Shown here: piece by piece, positions 10,806 to 22,904 of the stretch
Layout: each line of letters opens with the position of its first letter
Numbering within the stretch: the stretch's first letter is position 1
Source of the DNA: Oehlia diaphana
Taxonomy: Eukaryota; Glomeromycota; Glomeromycetes; Glomerales; Glomeraceae
DNA length: 37,170 nucleotides
Assembly (NCBI GenBank): GCA_003833135.1
Contig: QZLH01000843.1
Span: 10,642 to 47,811 of the forward strand
Reading direction: 5' to 3'
Program-made: the position numbers and the translations under genes
The notes under the pieces: model-generated
The model's input: the letters and a program-made list of their open reading frames with translations, nothing else
Told to the model about the DNA's origin: nothing
The model's database searches: none

Positions 10806-12451
10806 TTAATCTAACAATAAATATTTTATTAGTTCAGCAACAACTCTAACACTAAGGCTGTTTCCTAAAACACGATATCTTTGTTTTAAGGTAACTTCTT
10901 CAGGGAATGAAAAATCTTTCGGAAATCCCATAATTGAAGCAACTTCTCTTTCAGTAAAATATCTTAATTTTAATCTTAAAATTAAATTGATAGTATTTTC
11001 CGAAATTGATGAATTTATTTGATTATTGAAGATTTGATCTGACTATGTAAGTAATTGTCATGTGAATAATAAAGATAAGAGTTGAGATATAAATAATGAA
11101 TGAAATTAATATTTACATCTAAAAATTCGTCCAATTGTAAGATTGAACCCGTTGCTTCTACATAATGATGATAACCTATAAAAAACTGGAAATTATTTCT
11201 TTCTGCGGAAACTAAAAGGATCACTTATTTATAGAACGTATATTTACCTTTGGTAAAGCAACAACTACGGCGCGAAGATGGTTTTACTATATCTGTAAGC
11301 AACAAGAGCGTTCATTTCAAGGTATAGCAAGGTTTAAAAAAACATTTTTGACTTACCAAACAATTTTCCATATTTTATCAAAGTCTATAACCAATTAGTA
11401 AACAAACAAGCAAAGATAGATAAATAATAAATTACAATATTATGATTACCTTATTAGGAATAGAATATTTCTCATAATCAACATCATCTTGTAGAAAATC
11501 ACTAAGAGGTCTAATATTTATATTTGAGAGTAATGAATCTGAATCTTCATTATTTAATATCTTTATTATATCATTAGAGCGCTGACTATATCGAGAACAA
11601 GGAATATAGTATAAAATTTTTGAATCAGACATTTTGAAGTCAAATGGTTGTTTTTTTGCCTATATTAATAGTGTTTATGTTTCGTTAATATTGTAGAAGG
11701 TACCTTCACATATACCCATTATGTTTATATTTACCAGCAAGTAGTATCTTAACCTTGAATTTGGAATGCCTAATTGTAGCGGTGTAATAAAAAATTCTTG
11801 ATAATTATAGTTACAATTTTTTAATTGAGTTACAAGTGTATTTCTAGTATCAGATTCCTATAAAAACGACGTATTAAATAAATTGCGCTATCTTTATTAA
11901 TAACATTGTTCGTAATTACTCACTTCGAATCCTTTGACATTTTCAATTAAAATGTAAGTGGGAGGAAAAGACATTTTTGATAACATATCAATTAAATATA
12001 GAAAAGATTTTGCTCGTGGATCAGATGAACCTTGATGTAATCCCATTCTAGTATACGGTTGACATGGTGGAGACATTAGCCATATATTGGCATTAAACGA
12101 ATCATAATAACTTATTGGTAATGATTCTATACTTCTCTAACAAAAAACCGAAAAATTACTACTTCGCAACACTGTAAATTAAAAGAATAGAAATACCAAG
12201 TACCTGCTGAACAATTGATTTTTTCTTTTCTTTTTCGAGATTATGTTTGTATACCGAATTTGCTGTTGTGTTTATGTCGAATGCTGCGAGGAATTCGCCA
12301 GAGTTGTTTGATAGTTGGAAAGCATAATGCTTTCAAAAGAAAAACGAAAAATTCGATATTAAGAACACACTTATTTTAACAGTTGAAAATATAAACAAAT
12401 TTTTTTTACCATTCCGCCAATGCCTGAATAAAATTCTAATATTCGATGCAT
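10806..12451 (-). CDS. tRNA (cytosine-38-C5)-methyltransferase DNMT2
   Basis: DNMT2/TRDMT1 homologue, which methylates C38 of tRNA-Asp using SAM. Nine exons (minus): 12451-12410, 12329-12204, 12136-11924, 11857-11735, 11659-11450, 11384-11357, 11292-11248, 11175-11117, 11042-10806, giving 360 residues in frame. Motif I is [14 protein letters not shown]; motif IV is [10 protein letters not shown] with the catalytic Cys; motif VI is ENVKGFE, the DNMT2 hallmark. Motif VIII is [10 protein letters not shown]. The target-recognition region has [26 protein letters not shown], and motifs IX-X are [22 protein letters not shown]. All catalytic motifs are intact, so it should be active. It lacks any N-terminal regulatory domain, which fits a tRNA enzyme rather than a DNA methyltransferase. 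Confidence 0.94.
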
Positions 12452-12662
12452 TTGGTATTAAATACATTTGAATATTTGATTTATAATATTTATTTTTTTT
12501 TATTAACCCAAATAAAAAATTTGACATTTGATTGGTTAGATAATTTTGATCGGCGACATCAAATTTTGTAACAATATTGTAATGTATTAGACTTTAAAAT
12601 TGATATTTTATGTTTATACAAAGCAACAACTTTTTTTTAAACAACTGCTAATCTAAATGAAA

Positions 12663-14137
12663 TTAGTTATGTAAATAATTTTTTTCCGATACCTTTTGTC
12701 TAGCTTTGTAAATGATTTCTTCCAAATCATTATTACGTTCCAAGTCATCATCTTCCTTAAGTGGAGGTTCAAGGTAAGCCATGAAGGTACTCTCAAGAAA
12801 TTCATCAGCAATCTCGACTGTAGTCTTATATTTAACCTTTGGAGGACTGCGTGGGGTAGCTGTTTGAATTTATTCAGCCAAAGAAACATTAATTATTTTG
12901 AGAATAAATTTTAAGCTAAATATTTGTGATGTTACATACCCTTATCTTCACCCTTCGAGGAATTTTTACTTGCTAACTTTATTGTCCGTTTATGTTTTAA
13001 TAAGTGTGTTGATTGATGTTTATCTACAAAGTACAGGAAAAATTCATTAGAAATTTTCAAAATAAAATTATTGTGTGCTAGCTCACTAAAGCCGTCATAA
13101 TTATTACCAGGTTTGACAATGTAAATTTGGGTTGGAGTCTGAGGTGTCGGAGGTGATCGTGGCGAAAACTCGAATCTTTTTGTTTCTAAAAAAGAATCGA
13201 TATATAAAAAGTCTAATATGTAATCTTTAAATTAAAATAAAAATTACGTTGTTGCTTATTCAGAAAATTCGTCCCCGATTTTTTAATTGAAGCGACAAAA
13301 AAAGGATCCTTTTTATGCATATTATCAACCATAGCATCATCTTCATTTTCTGTATCAGAACTTGAAGGTTCAGCTGATGAACTTACTGATATAACTGTAG
13401 TCTTTTCACTTACAAAAAAAAAAATATATGTAAATAAATATCTAGAGAAGTAAACGCTAAACACAATTGTATATTCCATATTACAATTCAGAACCAATCA
13501 GCTTCTTATGCCCCAACAATTTATGACGTGGAGGTTCTACAAATATATTATTTACTAACTTTAGTTTAAGCTATTTCCAAATATCAATCTATAATATTTA
13601 CCTGCAAACAACTTTTTATATCCACGAGTGCCTTTGGGCATCTTTTCAGGAGTACGAACATAAGCATCGGACGTCTGAGTCATTTCATCAACCATTCTCT
13701 TTGGGACTATAATTAACCATTCGCTCGAATTCACTTAATTAAAACAGTAAAATGGCAAATGAACTGATACACACACCGGTCTTCAATTGGCACTCCTGAA
13801 GACTTTTTATTCTTTTTTTTTCCTCTATGTTCTTCATGACTCCACCAAGCAGATGGCCGATAATGTCTATTTGGTTCTTGTAGACTTTCAGACTTTTGCT
13901 AGACCACAAACGAATATAAATAAACTCGTGTTCCTGAAGTGTATGTGTATTTATTTACAAGAGCTCACTAACCTCTATTTTGCTGACGGCATAAGCCAAA
14001 AGTTTCTTTGTAATTTTGCCTCTTTCAGAAGGGGGATAACTTGAAAGGTATGAAATTACGTGTGGTGGAAGATCCTTGAGTGAAATGTGTTCTACAGCGG
14101 TTGTTTGTGACATTTGATTTTCAAACAAAGCAAACAA
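12663..14137 (-). CDS. unrecognised Ser/Pro-rich, probably nuclear protein
   Basis: Exons (minus): 14137-13973, 13898-13775, 13706-13602, 13536-13485, 13408-13248, 13185-13108, 13023-12940 and 12859-12663, giving about 322 residues in frame. If the last donor (12692) is used, the end moves to about 12614. A short N-terminal helical region (SLKDLPPHVISYLSSYPPSE) is followed by RHYRPSAWW and a Lys-rich stretch. Then come an acidic Ser cluster (SSSAEPSSSDTENEDD), SPRSPPTPQTP proline-directed sites, ATPRSPPK, and a C-terminal acidic helical segment. It looks disordered, phosphorylatable and nuclear. The arginine-plus-WW phrase faintly recalls CENP-C-type motifs, but not enough for a call. A second in-frame ATG at 14113 is an alternative start. 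It is divergent from HSP78, about 100 bp away. Confidence 0.6.
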
Positions 14138-14260
14138 AGGGAACGCGTCAAAACTATATCCCCTGACTTTATTAAAAGATGCTTTTTACTTAATTAGGCA
14201 ATGATCTACAATTATCTCCGATAAATTTTTTGATTAATAATGATGATTGAGGAAGGAACA

Positions 14261-17200
14261 ATGTCTCGTTTTGTGCAAAAGACAATTTATATTTCACGTC
14301 AAGTCAATTATTTGACTAGTACTCCTTTAAAAAATTATCCTGCTCTATCGAAGCATTCTGCTTTTGCGCAGAGTTCAAGAAATTTTCATAAATATGTAAT
14401 TAAGAATAAAAAACAAGTTTTTCAAATTTCCAACATCTTGCATGCGAATTTTCGTTCAAAATTTATATTTAAACGATTTTATGACGGAACACATGGAGCA
14501 TCAGGTATTTAAGAATGTAACTTATTTATCCTAATTATTTATGTGCATACTTGCTGTTTACTGCTTTTTTAATAATTTTGTAGGTGGGATATTTGGTAAC
14601 CAAGCACCGCCGACACAAAAAGGTTCAGCTTTAGAAGAATTTGGATATGATTTAACCAAACTTGCAGCCGAAGGTAAATTAGATCCCGTAATCGGCCGTG
14701 AAGAGGAAATCAGGCGCACAATACAGGGTTAGCTTTTACGATATTTAAATGTCTAATTGTTGTAACAATTCGAGAAAATTCTTGGCTAATTATTATTTAT
14801 TCAAAATAAAGTGTAAGTACCCCATCTTTAGATGTTTTCATTGAAACCAATTCTTTGAGTGGTTCTAATTAGTAATGATCAGATTGTCCCGACGAACAAA
14901 AAACAATCCTGTGTTAATTGGCGAAGCTGGTGTTGGGAAAACTGCGATCGCAGAAGGCCTTGCCCAAAGGATTATAAATGGTGAAGTTCCTGAAAGTATC
15001 AAAGACAAAAAAGTTATAGCTTTAGATCTTGGTTCTATCATAGCTGGTTCAAAATTTAGGGGCGAATTTGAAGATCGTCTCAAAACTATATTGCGTGAAG
15101 TTCAGGAGTCCGAAGGAAAGCTAATTCTATTTATTGATGAATTACACAATTTACTTGGACTGGGAAAGGCCGAAGGTTCAATAGATGCTGGAAATTTGCT
15201 TAAGCCTGCTTTGGCAAGAGGAACCTTAAGATGTTGTGGTGCAACTACCATTGACGAATATCGCAAGTATATCGAGAAGGACCCGGCTTTGGCGCGTAGA
15301 TTTCAATCAGTTATGGTTGTAGAGCCAACCGTTGAAGATACAATTTCAATTCTACGGGGTCTTAAAGAAAGATATGAGGTTCATCATGGAGTCCGCATTG
15401 CGGATTCAGCTTTGATTGCTGCTGCCACATATTCTCATCGATATATTACTGATAGGTTCCTTCCTGATAAGGCCATTGATCTAATCGACGAAGCGTGCTC
15501 AAAACTTCGTCTTCAACAAGAAAGTAAGCCTGAAGCAATCGAAAATCTTGACAGGCAAATAATTACTCTTCGCATAGAAATGGAATCATTGAGGAAGGAG
15601 ACAGATCCAATATCTAAAGAGCGTAGAGAGAAACTACAAAAAGAACTGGATGAAAAACAAAAAGAATCAGACAAGCTTAATTTACTTTGGCAGGAAGAAA
15701 GAGCTAAGTTGAATGAAATAAAAAGTGTTAAATCTCAATTAGAACAAGCAAGAATAGAATTAGAAGCATCCCAAAGACAAGGCAATTTCACCCGAGCTAG
15801 TGAATTGCGTTACGGCATTATTCCAGACCTAGAGAAAAAGCTTCCTCAAGATCGTGAAGAAGAAAGTTCCGAATCACTAATACATGAACGAGTTACAGCT
15901 GATGATATTGGAGCAGTAGTATCTCGAATGACGGGTATTCCCATTCATAACTTGCTACGAAGTGAAAGGGATAGGTTACTTCATATTGAGGAAAGACTTT
16001 CACAACGCGTTATTGGGCAGGACGAAGCGATAAAAGCTGTTTCAGAGGCAATAAGACTAAGTCGTGCAGGCTTACAAAGTCCCTCCAGACCAATCGCCTC
16101 ATTCTTATTTCTGGGACCAACCGGTGTTGGAAAGACGGAGTTATGTAAAGCGATTGCAGAGTTTTTATTTGATACAGAATCTTCTATTGTGCGCGTAGAT
16201 ATGAGTGAATATATGGAGAAGTGGGTATTATATATTCTACGTGCAGTAACTAGTTTTTTTTTTAAAAAAACAAAAGTTAAAAATTGTCGCTTTATTAAGA
16301 TTTGCAGTATCGAGATTAGTCGGCGCTCCACCTGGCTATGTTGGGTATGAAGAGGGTATTTATTATTTTCCATTTTATAATTTTTTATCTTCCATCTCGA
16401 TTTTTGTTAAACTCATGTTTCCTATTTATGCAATTAATGTTACAGGAGGTGAACTTACTGAGGCTATTCGAAGAAAACCATTTGCTGTCGTTCTTCTAGA
16501 TGAGATGGAAAAGGCACATCGAGGTTGGTTTAAAAATGTAAGATTTCAATATTGTAATTATTTCAAAATTAAGCACTTTACCTTTATTTATTTGATAAAT
16601 AGACGTCTCCAACCTTTTACTTCAAATTTTGGATGATGGTTTTGTTACTGATTCTCAAGGTCGAAAGGTAGTATTTAAGATAATTCATAAATGTCAAATA
16701 TTTATTGTTCGTATATTGACTACTCAATTAAAAAGATAGATTTTCGAAATACCATTATCATTATGACAAGTAATCTTGGTGCAGATGTTTTGGCGGCATC
16801 AGATATCACGGAAGGGGGAAAAGTAAGCGATTTGACTAAATCTGCTGTCTTAGATATTGTTAGAAGGCATTTCCCACCAGAGTTTGTTAATCGAATAGAT
16901 GATATGGTAATTTTTTTTTGTTAAAATTACTCGTTCATTTCACTGCGATTTTAACTAAATAAATAAATAAATATATATATTTATTTATTTTAACTTAGGT
17001 TGTCTTCAACCGTCTTACTCGTATGGCTTTAAGAGATATCGTTGACGTACGTTTACGAGAAGTTCAAGTGCGTCTAAAGGATAAACATATTAAAGTCGAC
17101 GTAGATGAACATGCTAAAGCTTGGTTAGCCGAAAAAGGATATGATCCTGTATATGGTACGTTATAAATTTGAATTCTCATACCGCGCATGTATTATTATA

Positions 17201-17508
17201 CTACTTTTATCCTTATATAGGTGCAAGACCACTTAACAGATTAATACAGAAGAAAATACTTAATCCATTGGCTATGTGTTTAATAGAGGTGAATTTTAGT
17301 TTTTAAGGTTGAATGTATTTTTATGCGTTTTATATGCGGGTAAACTACATTAAATTTTGATATATAGGGATCTATCAAAAATCACGAAACTTCCCGAATC
17401 AGAACAGTGAAAGTAGCTAGTAATGAAGAAGATTTGGTTATTGAGAAAAATCACGAAGTATCAACAAACCCATCTAAAAGTGCAATAGACGAGTTTAATG
17501 AAGATTAA
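14261..17508 (+). CDS. HSP78: mitochondrial ClpB-type disaggregase HSP78
   Basis: Mitochondrial Hsp100/ClpB protein that dissolves aggregated matrix proteins with the Hsp70 system. Exons: 14261-14504, 14584-14727, 14873-16220, 16300-16355, 16446-16523, 16603-16667, 16736-16906, 16999-17155, 17221-17288, 17368-17508, giving 823 residues. After an Arg/Ser-rich presequence (in-frame ATGs at 14240 and 14243 are alternatives), it lacks the ClpB N-domain, as Hsp78 does. NBD1 has Walker A GEAGVGKT and Walker [10 protein letters not shown]. The coiled-coil M domain spans about residues 350-460. NBD2 has [27 protein letters not shown] and the sensor-2 motif GARPLNR. A three-residue insertion (MIR) sits before LSRRTKNNP at the exon 2/3 junction. 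The acidic C-terminal tail is divergent. Confidence 0.95.
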
Positions 17509-19994
17509 ATAATTATAAATTAAGTTACAAAAGCACAACATTTAATAACAAATTTAATAATTTGAAAACCAATTAAGGGCTTTTGAAGTTTATTGATTAA
17601 CATAAAAAGATTTATAATTTGTAAAGAAAATAAGATTATTCCACTTAGATTTTTGGGGAGATATTTATATTGTGGTTAACAAAAATTTGTTATGAGATAT
17701 ATTTTGCTATGCTTATCAATCAGTTAATATTTTTATTTAAAATTTTCAGTAAAGCCATTAGTTAAATGGTCTATCTCTTTTGAGTACAATAAAAGCAAAA
17801 AAAATAACTGAATTTTATTCTTTTTAAACTGCTTTTTTAATTGCTACAAAAATAAAACAATGATGAGAAATTATAGATGAAAGAACTCAAGAAGAAATCA
17901 AAAATTATTGTCTAATTGAGAATTGCTAAAAGAATTAGAAAAAATTTTTAGATAGTTTATTTTTTATAGAGCGAGTAAATTATAACAATTGATGCAAATT
18001 ATATAAAAAAAATTTTTTAGTTAAGAAAGTTAATGAATTTTTTTGAATTCTGTAATTTTTTCTTCCAAATCATTAATATCAACTTATTATTTTTTATGAT
18101 ACATGAAATTTTGCAACTTATTGATAATATAGCCAATAGAAACAAGTTTAAAAACCCTTCATATAAAACCATCTAATTCAATACTCCTTATATACTGTAA
18201 TAAAATTTATTTTGCAAAAAATATTAAGAACTTTAAAATCTGAATTTTTATTAAGTTAAATAAAATTCATTTTAGCAAAATTTTCAGTAAAGTTATTAGT
18301 TAAATAAAACATGTTTTTAAAGTTAATAAATAAAAAGAAGTGCAAGAATAAAGTATAAGTTACTAAAAGAGTAAGGTATAAATTTTAAGAAGATAGTTTG
18401 ATAATTTGAAAGTATATAAATATATATTTTTTATATACTTTTCTGTATATATGCTATCCAAATTATTTTGAAATTCCATAATTATAATTAGGAATGCTAT
18501 AATTCACTCAGTTTATATGTAATTTACTATGTAAAATGCTAAAATAATTTGGATTACTATAATTGAATTTAGGATTTTACTTATAATATGCCAGTTTAAA
18601 ATAATTTGAATAATATATTTACTTTTCTGAATACATTATGACTGATAAATTACTAATGATGATTTGTTGTAATACAATACAGCAAAAAATTAATAAGTAT
18701 TACTGTAAGCAAAATCCTATTGTTTTTTAAATAATTTTTGAAAAAAATGCAAAATTCTGATTTTTTCATTTTTTTTTACTTTAATAAAAGTTTTTTTTGG
18801 CAAAAATTTCAAAATTTCAAAATTTGTCAAATCAATATTTGTTATTATTAAGTTAAAATTTTGCAATCAATATTTTTTAACTCTAGCCAAATTAAATCAG
18901 CATTTTAAACTAGCCAAAATCACTGGTAAAATTTGGCAATACCTATAAAAATAGTTAATTTTTTATTGGTAGATTGAATTATAGTACTTTAGAATGATAA
19001 TATATATACAATACTAACTTTATTTTTCTAATACTATTTATAATAAATTTTAAATATAAAATATGAAATAAATTAAAAAACAGTAAATTATTATTAAATT
19101 TAGTTTTTAAAGACACTAATAGTCCAAACTAATAAGCAATTAAATTTGAATAAGTATTGTTGTATTCTTCAAAACTGATCGGGTTGATTGGGTCGGGTAA
19201 ACCATCTAACCCGATCTGACTTAAAAGAAAGGTACAATATATAGCCGGTTCTTTATTAATAAGGTGATAAAGCATCTGAATAAAATGGCTATCAAATGAT
19301 TATATCTAGTAATCAAAGACATAATCAATTAATTAAAATAAAAAGAAATGCATTTTTTTTTTTGAAGTATTTATCAACTTTTTAGCTTTTTATTAATTCA
19401 AGAGTAGTTATTGATGTTTATTATATTCTTATGATGATGTAATGATAAAAGGTAATTAGAGATAAGAGTGACAACAATTAAACGAAGTCACGTGAGATGG
19501 AAAAAAGTACAATAAATAATGGCGAAAATAAATTTATAAAATTTGAAAACTAGGTGCATTAGGTGCAGGAATTTTTCAGATCCATACAAAAACCCACCTC
19601 ACCTACCACTGAAGACTTTCGCCTTTTGTCACTTAAACAGGCAGAGGTAAAATGAGTACGGTTAATGGAACATTTTTCTTATTGATACCAATGATGCAGT
19701 ATATCTCTAACTTCTTGAAAAGGTATCGGTATTAAACGTCGTACTTAATTTTAGTAAAACTTGCTTACTAAGCATGGTTACACACGGTAATGTTCGTTAT
19801 CGTATATAATATAATAATTTACAAAAGAATTCTCTATTCTTTGTAATAATAACTCGAATAACTCGGTAAGTATATTTACGGTAGCTCTTTTATATTTCTT
19901 ATTTATCAAAGTTGAATTAAAGTCAATTTACTCTTACAACAGTTACTATACTAGAGACATTAGACTTTTCACTTTTCAATCACACTTCTCAAAC
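17509..19994. other. AT-rich gene-free spacer with dispersed direct repeats
   Basis: No gene is seen. A 29-bp phrase AAAATTTTCAGTAAAG(CC/TT)ATTAGTTAAAT occurs at 17739-17767 and again at 18277-18305 with two mismatches. Near 18450-18600 the word CCAAATTATTTTGAA and its complement recur, suggesting a decayed inverted-repeat element. A GC-rich patch of GATCGGGTT/AACCCGATC words lies at about 19177-19220. CACGTG occurs near 19490, upstream of UBC12. The rest is A/T-rich low-complexity sequence. Confidence 0.5.
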
Positions 19995-21004
19995 ATGATA
20001 AAAATCTGGTCGATCAAGAAAGATAATTCTGCAGCTGAAAAAAAGAAGCCTAAAGTCAGCGCGGCTCAAATTCGTGTTCAAAAAGGTAAAATTATTTCTT
20101 TAAAGAATTCCGTCTGGTTTCTATTTTGTTTAATTAGTTTTGATGAATCGTTGAGCCCATAGTTTTACGGTCTGTTGACCTTCTATTATCCGCAGCTTAA
20201 TTTTTTCCGCCCTACTGGCAAGAGGAATTCCTACTTGCTTCAATGTTATTCTTTTTCTTTTCCATAAAATATCCGATAAGGTAACTTCATTTCTATTCTT
20301 TTTGACTTTCCAGATTTGACTGAACTTGCTCTTCCCGACACGATGCATATGAGTTTTCCCGATGAGTCAGATCTTCTTAATTTCAACTTGTCTATAACAC
20401 CCGACGAAGGTATGATTTGAGTCATTATATATGTTCTTTTAGGTTTATTGTTATTTGTTACTAATATTATCTGTAACAGGATTCTATCGAGGTGGCGTGT
20501 TTCGATTTACCTTTAATATAAACAATAATTATCCTCATGACCCACCAAAAGTTCGTTGTTCCCAAAAGGTAATAGAAGAAACCAATCCTTTGTTTCTTAT
20601 TATCTATCAGTTGTTCTTGCTGAATTGATTTTACTTTGTAGATCTATCATCCTAATATCGATCTTGAGGGAAATGTATGCCTAAACATCCTCCGCGAAGA
20701 TTGGAAACCTGTCTTGAATTTGAATTCTGTGTTGGTAGGGTTGCAATATTTGTTCTTGGAACCAAATGCTGATGATCCCCTCAATAAAGGTAACGATTAA
20801 AGCTACTTCATAGAGGTGTTCTTTGAGTTAATTTCAGAAGAAAAGGATGGTTGTATTAAAAAATAAATTTTTTCTAACCTTGTCTTTTTTTTAGATGCGG
20901 CCGAGGATTTGAGAACAAACCGAAAAAACTTTGAATATAATGTCAAACAGTCGATGAGAGGTAAAGATGTCAAAGGTGTTCCTTTTGATAACGTACTGAT
21001 GTAG
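19995..21004 (+). CDS. UBC12: NEDD8-conjugating enzyme UBC12
   Basis: E2 enzyme that carries NEDD8/Rub1 as a thioester and transfers it to cullins. Exons: 19995-20085, 20314-20409, 20480-20568, 20642-20789, 20895-21004, giving 177 residues. The N-terminal extension [11 protein letters not shown] matches the MIKLFSLK docking peptide by which UBC12 binds the NEDD8 E1 and DCN1. [33 protein letters not shown] and [12 protein letters not shown] follow. The catalytic cysteine lies in [20 protein letters not shown], with [20 protein letters not shown] after it. Length and motifs are standard for UBE2M, so identity is secure. The first intron is the longest, at 228 bp. It is convergent with the reductase gene, with 432 bp between stops. 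Confidence 0.95.
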
Positions 21005-21436
21005 AAGATATAGGTATATGTTTTATTTTTAGTTATATTTTCTTATATTCACTTCCAAATTTCTTACGTTAAATTCATCCAAATAACAATTTATTTGTTA
21101 AGAAATGAGCTTTTTTAAAATACATTAACAAACTACATACAACTATCAAATTTTACTGATCAAATTTGAAAAAAATGTTTGTGAAACAAAATTTCTTTTC
21201 ATCTCTCGATTAATAGTGTTTTGCTGTTTCGTGAGTTTAGAGATGGCAATTGATTTTTTTTTATTTATTGAAGACAATTTTACAAACAATTTATTTCTTT
21301 GAGGAAATTCAACCAACAATCATGTTTTTTCAAATTGTAGCATATTGTACTAATTACAAAATAAATTTTTTCGGAAAGAAAGAATTAGACATTTATATAT
21401 TATATATATATATATATATATATTATCTGATTTGTA
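21005..21436. other. convergent intergenic spacer with (TA)n microsatellite
   Basis: This is 3' flanking sequence of UBC12 and the reductase gene. It holds a TATATA microsatellite at about 21395-21422. A small reading frame overlapping the microsatellite has no domain and is not called. Nothing else is recognised. Confidence 0.5.
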
Positions 21437-22774
21437 TCACAATTTAACACCTAATTTCTTTGCTGAGAAATTAGTAGGATCAATTACACTCTCAGGATAA
21501 GGTAAAACACCGACTCTCATAAGAGATTCACCCCCATCTACAACTATTATCTGACCAGTTATAAAGCTAGCGGCATCTGACGCTAAAAAAATTGTTGCCT
21601 GTTCAATATCTGAAATAGTTCCCTAATGAATAGAAAAAGTAAGAGAATATAATATTAATGGGGTATGAAATATTTTTATCTTTCCATATTTACCATTCTT
21701 TGAAGCGGAATGCTTCCCGTAACGGATCCAGCGGCAGCTGAAGGTAATAATTTTGCCAGACCTTCTGTTTCTGCGATTATACCAGGAGCAATGCTATTTA
21801 CACGAATTGAATGAGGTCCCCATTCAGCTGCAAGATTCTTGTAATTTTAAGAAATTGTGTTAAAATAAATACAAAAAACTTATAATAAATAACAATACCT
21901 ACCCTACTCAAAGCATCAATCCCCGCTTTTGCAGCTGAAACATGAGACTTTAAAGAATAAAGGAATTAATTTTTAATTTACAAATATTGTATATTGATAT
22001 TGATTAGGATCGTTAAGCAATATTACTTGATAGATTGTAGACTGATAGTGAAGAATGGCTGAAACATTTATAACACAACCCCTTGATTTCTTTAGATAAG
22101 GAAAACAAGCCTTTGTCGTGTTATAAGTTCCAAGTAAATCAATCTCAATTACAGTACGAAAACCTCTATAAGAGAGAGTTTCGACAGGTGCCAAAAAGTT
22201 TCCGGCTAAAAAGATATGTCACGTGATGATATGAGTCTCGCAAAAAAAAAAAAAAACGCTTATAAATTTGTTCGCATACCCGCTCCATTAACAAGGATAT
22301 CAATTTTACCGAACCTTTCGATTGCTTTTTCAACTGCATTTATAATTTCTTCTGGTTTACGGACGTCAGCAGCAATTGCGCTAAATATGTGCGTTATGTT
22401 AGACGAAAGTAGAAGATAATCATAAAAATAAAATAATTACAGAATTTCTCCTCCTGTTTGTTTACGCATTTCTTCAGCTGCTTTATCGAGTCTTTCTTGA
22501 CTAGTTGATAAAAATATCAATATCAATGTAATTGGCATTAAAAAGACAATTTATATAATCATAAGAATACAAAACCTTCGGCTAGTGATAACAGCTTTTG
22601 CCCCATGCCTTATCATAGCTTCGGTCATTCCCCTACATATACCACTTCCCCCTAAAAAGCATATTTAATTAAAATAAATCAATTAAATTCTTTATGACTT
22701 AATAAATTACCTCCTGTAACAAAAGCTACTTTGTTTTTTAAAACGTCGTCTCTAAATATTTTGCTTGTTGACAT
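21437..22774 (-). CDS. peroxisomal-type 2,4-dienoyl-CoA reductase (SPS19/DECR2-like)
   Basis: Short-chain dehydrogenase that reduces 2,4-dienoyl-CoA with NADPH, letting beta-oxidation handle unsaturated fatty acids. Exons (minus): 22774-22711, 22651-22576, 22500-22441, 22380-22280, 22205-22027, 21947-21903, 21837-21694, 21622-21437, giving 284 residues. The nucleotide-binding motif is VTGGGSGICRG; ADVR, NGAAGNFLAP, EWGPHSIRVNSIAPG and DGGES are visible. The SDR YxxxK tyrosine is absent (SHVSAAKAG), as expected for dienoyl-CoA reductases. The C-terminus ends in VKL, a weak variant of the SKL-type peroxisomal signal, so import is plausible but not certain. It is divergent from GPN3, with 130 bp between starts. 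One intron carries a poly-T tract and CACGTG. Confidence 0.85.
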
Positions 22775-22904
22775 TAATGAAGATATAAACTATCAGATTA
22801 TTGGAACGTTAGTCAGTGATCAGCGGACTAAACTTTGATTAAAAATATTGATTATGTAATTTAAATCACGATCTTCGTTGATTACTTTTTTTTAAAGAAA
22901 TACA

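Noticed and set aside
12653..12889. Opposing small frames over the last exon of the unknown gene
   Set aside because: They are shadow frames; the spliced minus-strand model is in frame and reads through here differently.
13775..13898. CENP-C-like motif in the unknown protein (RPSAWW)
   Set aside because: Only a few residues resemble the motif and no cupin domain is present, so no CENP-C call is made.
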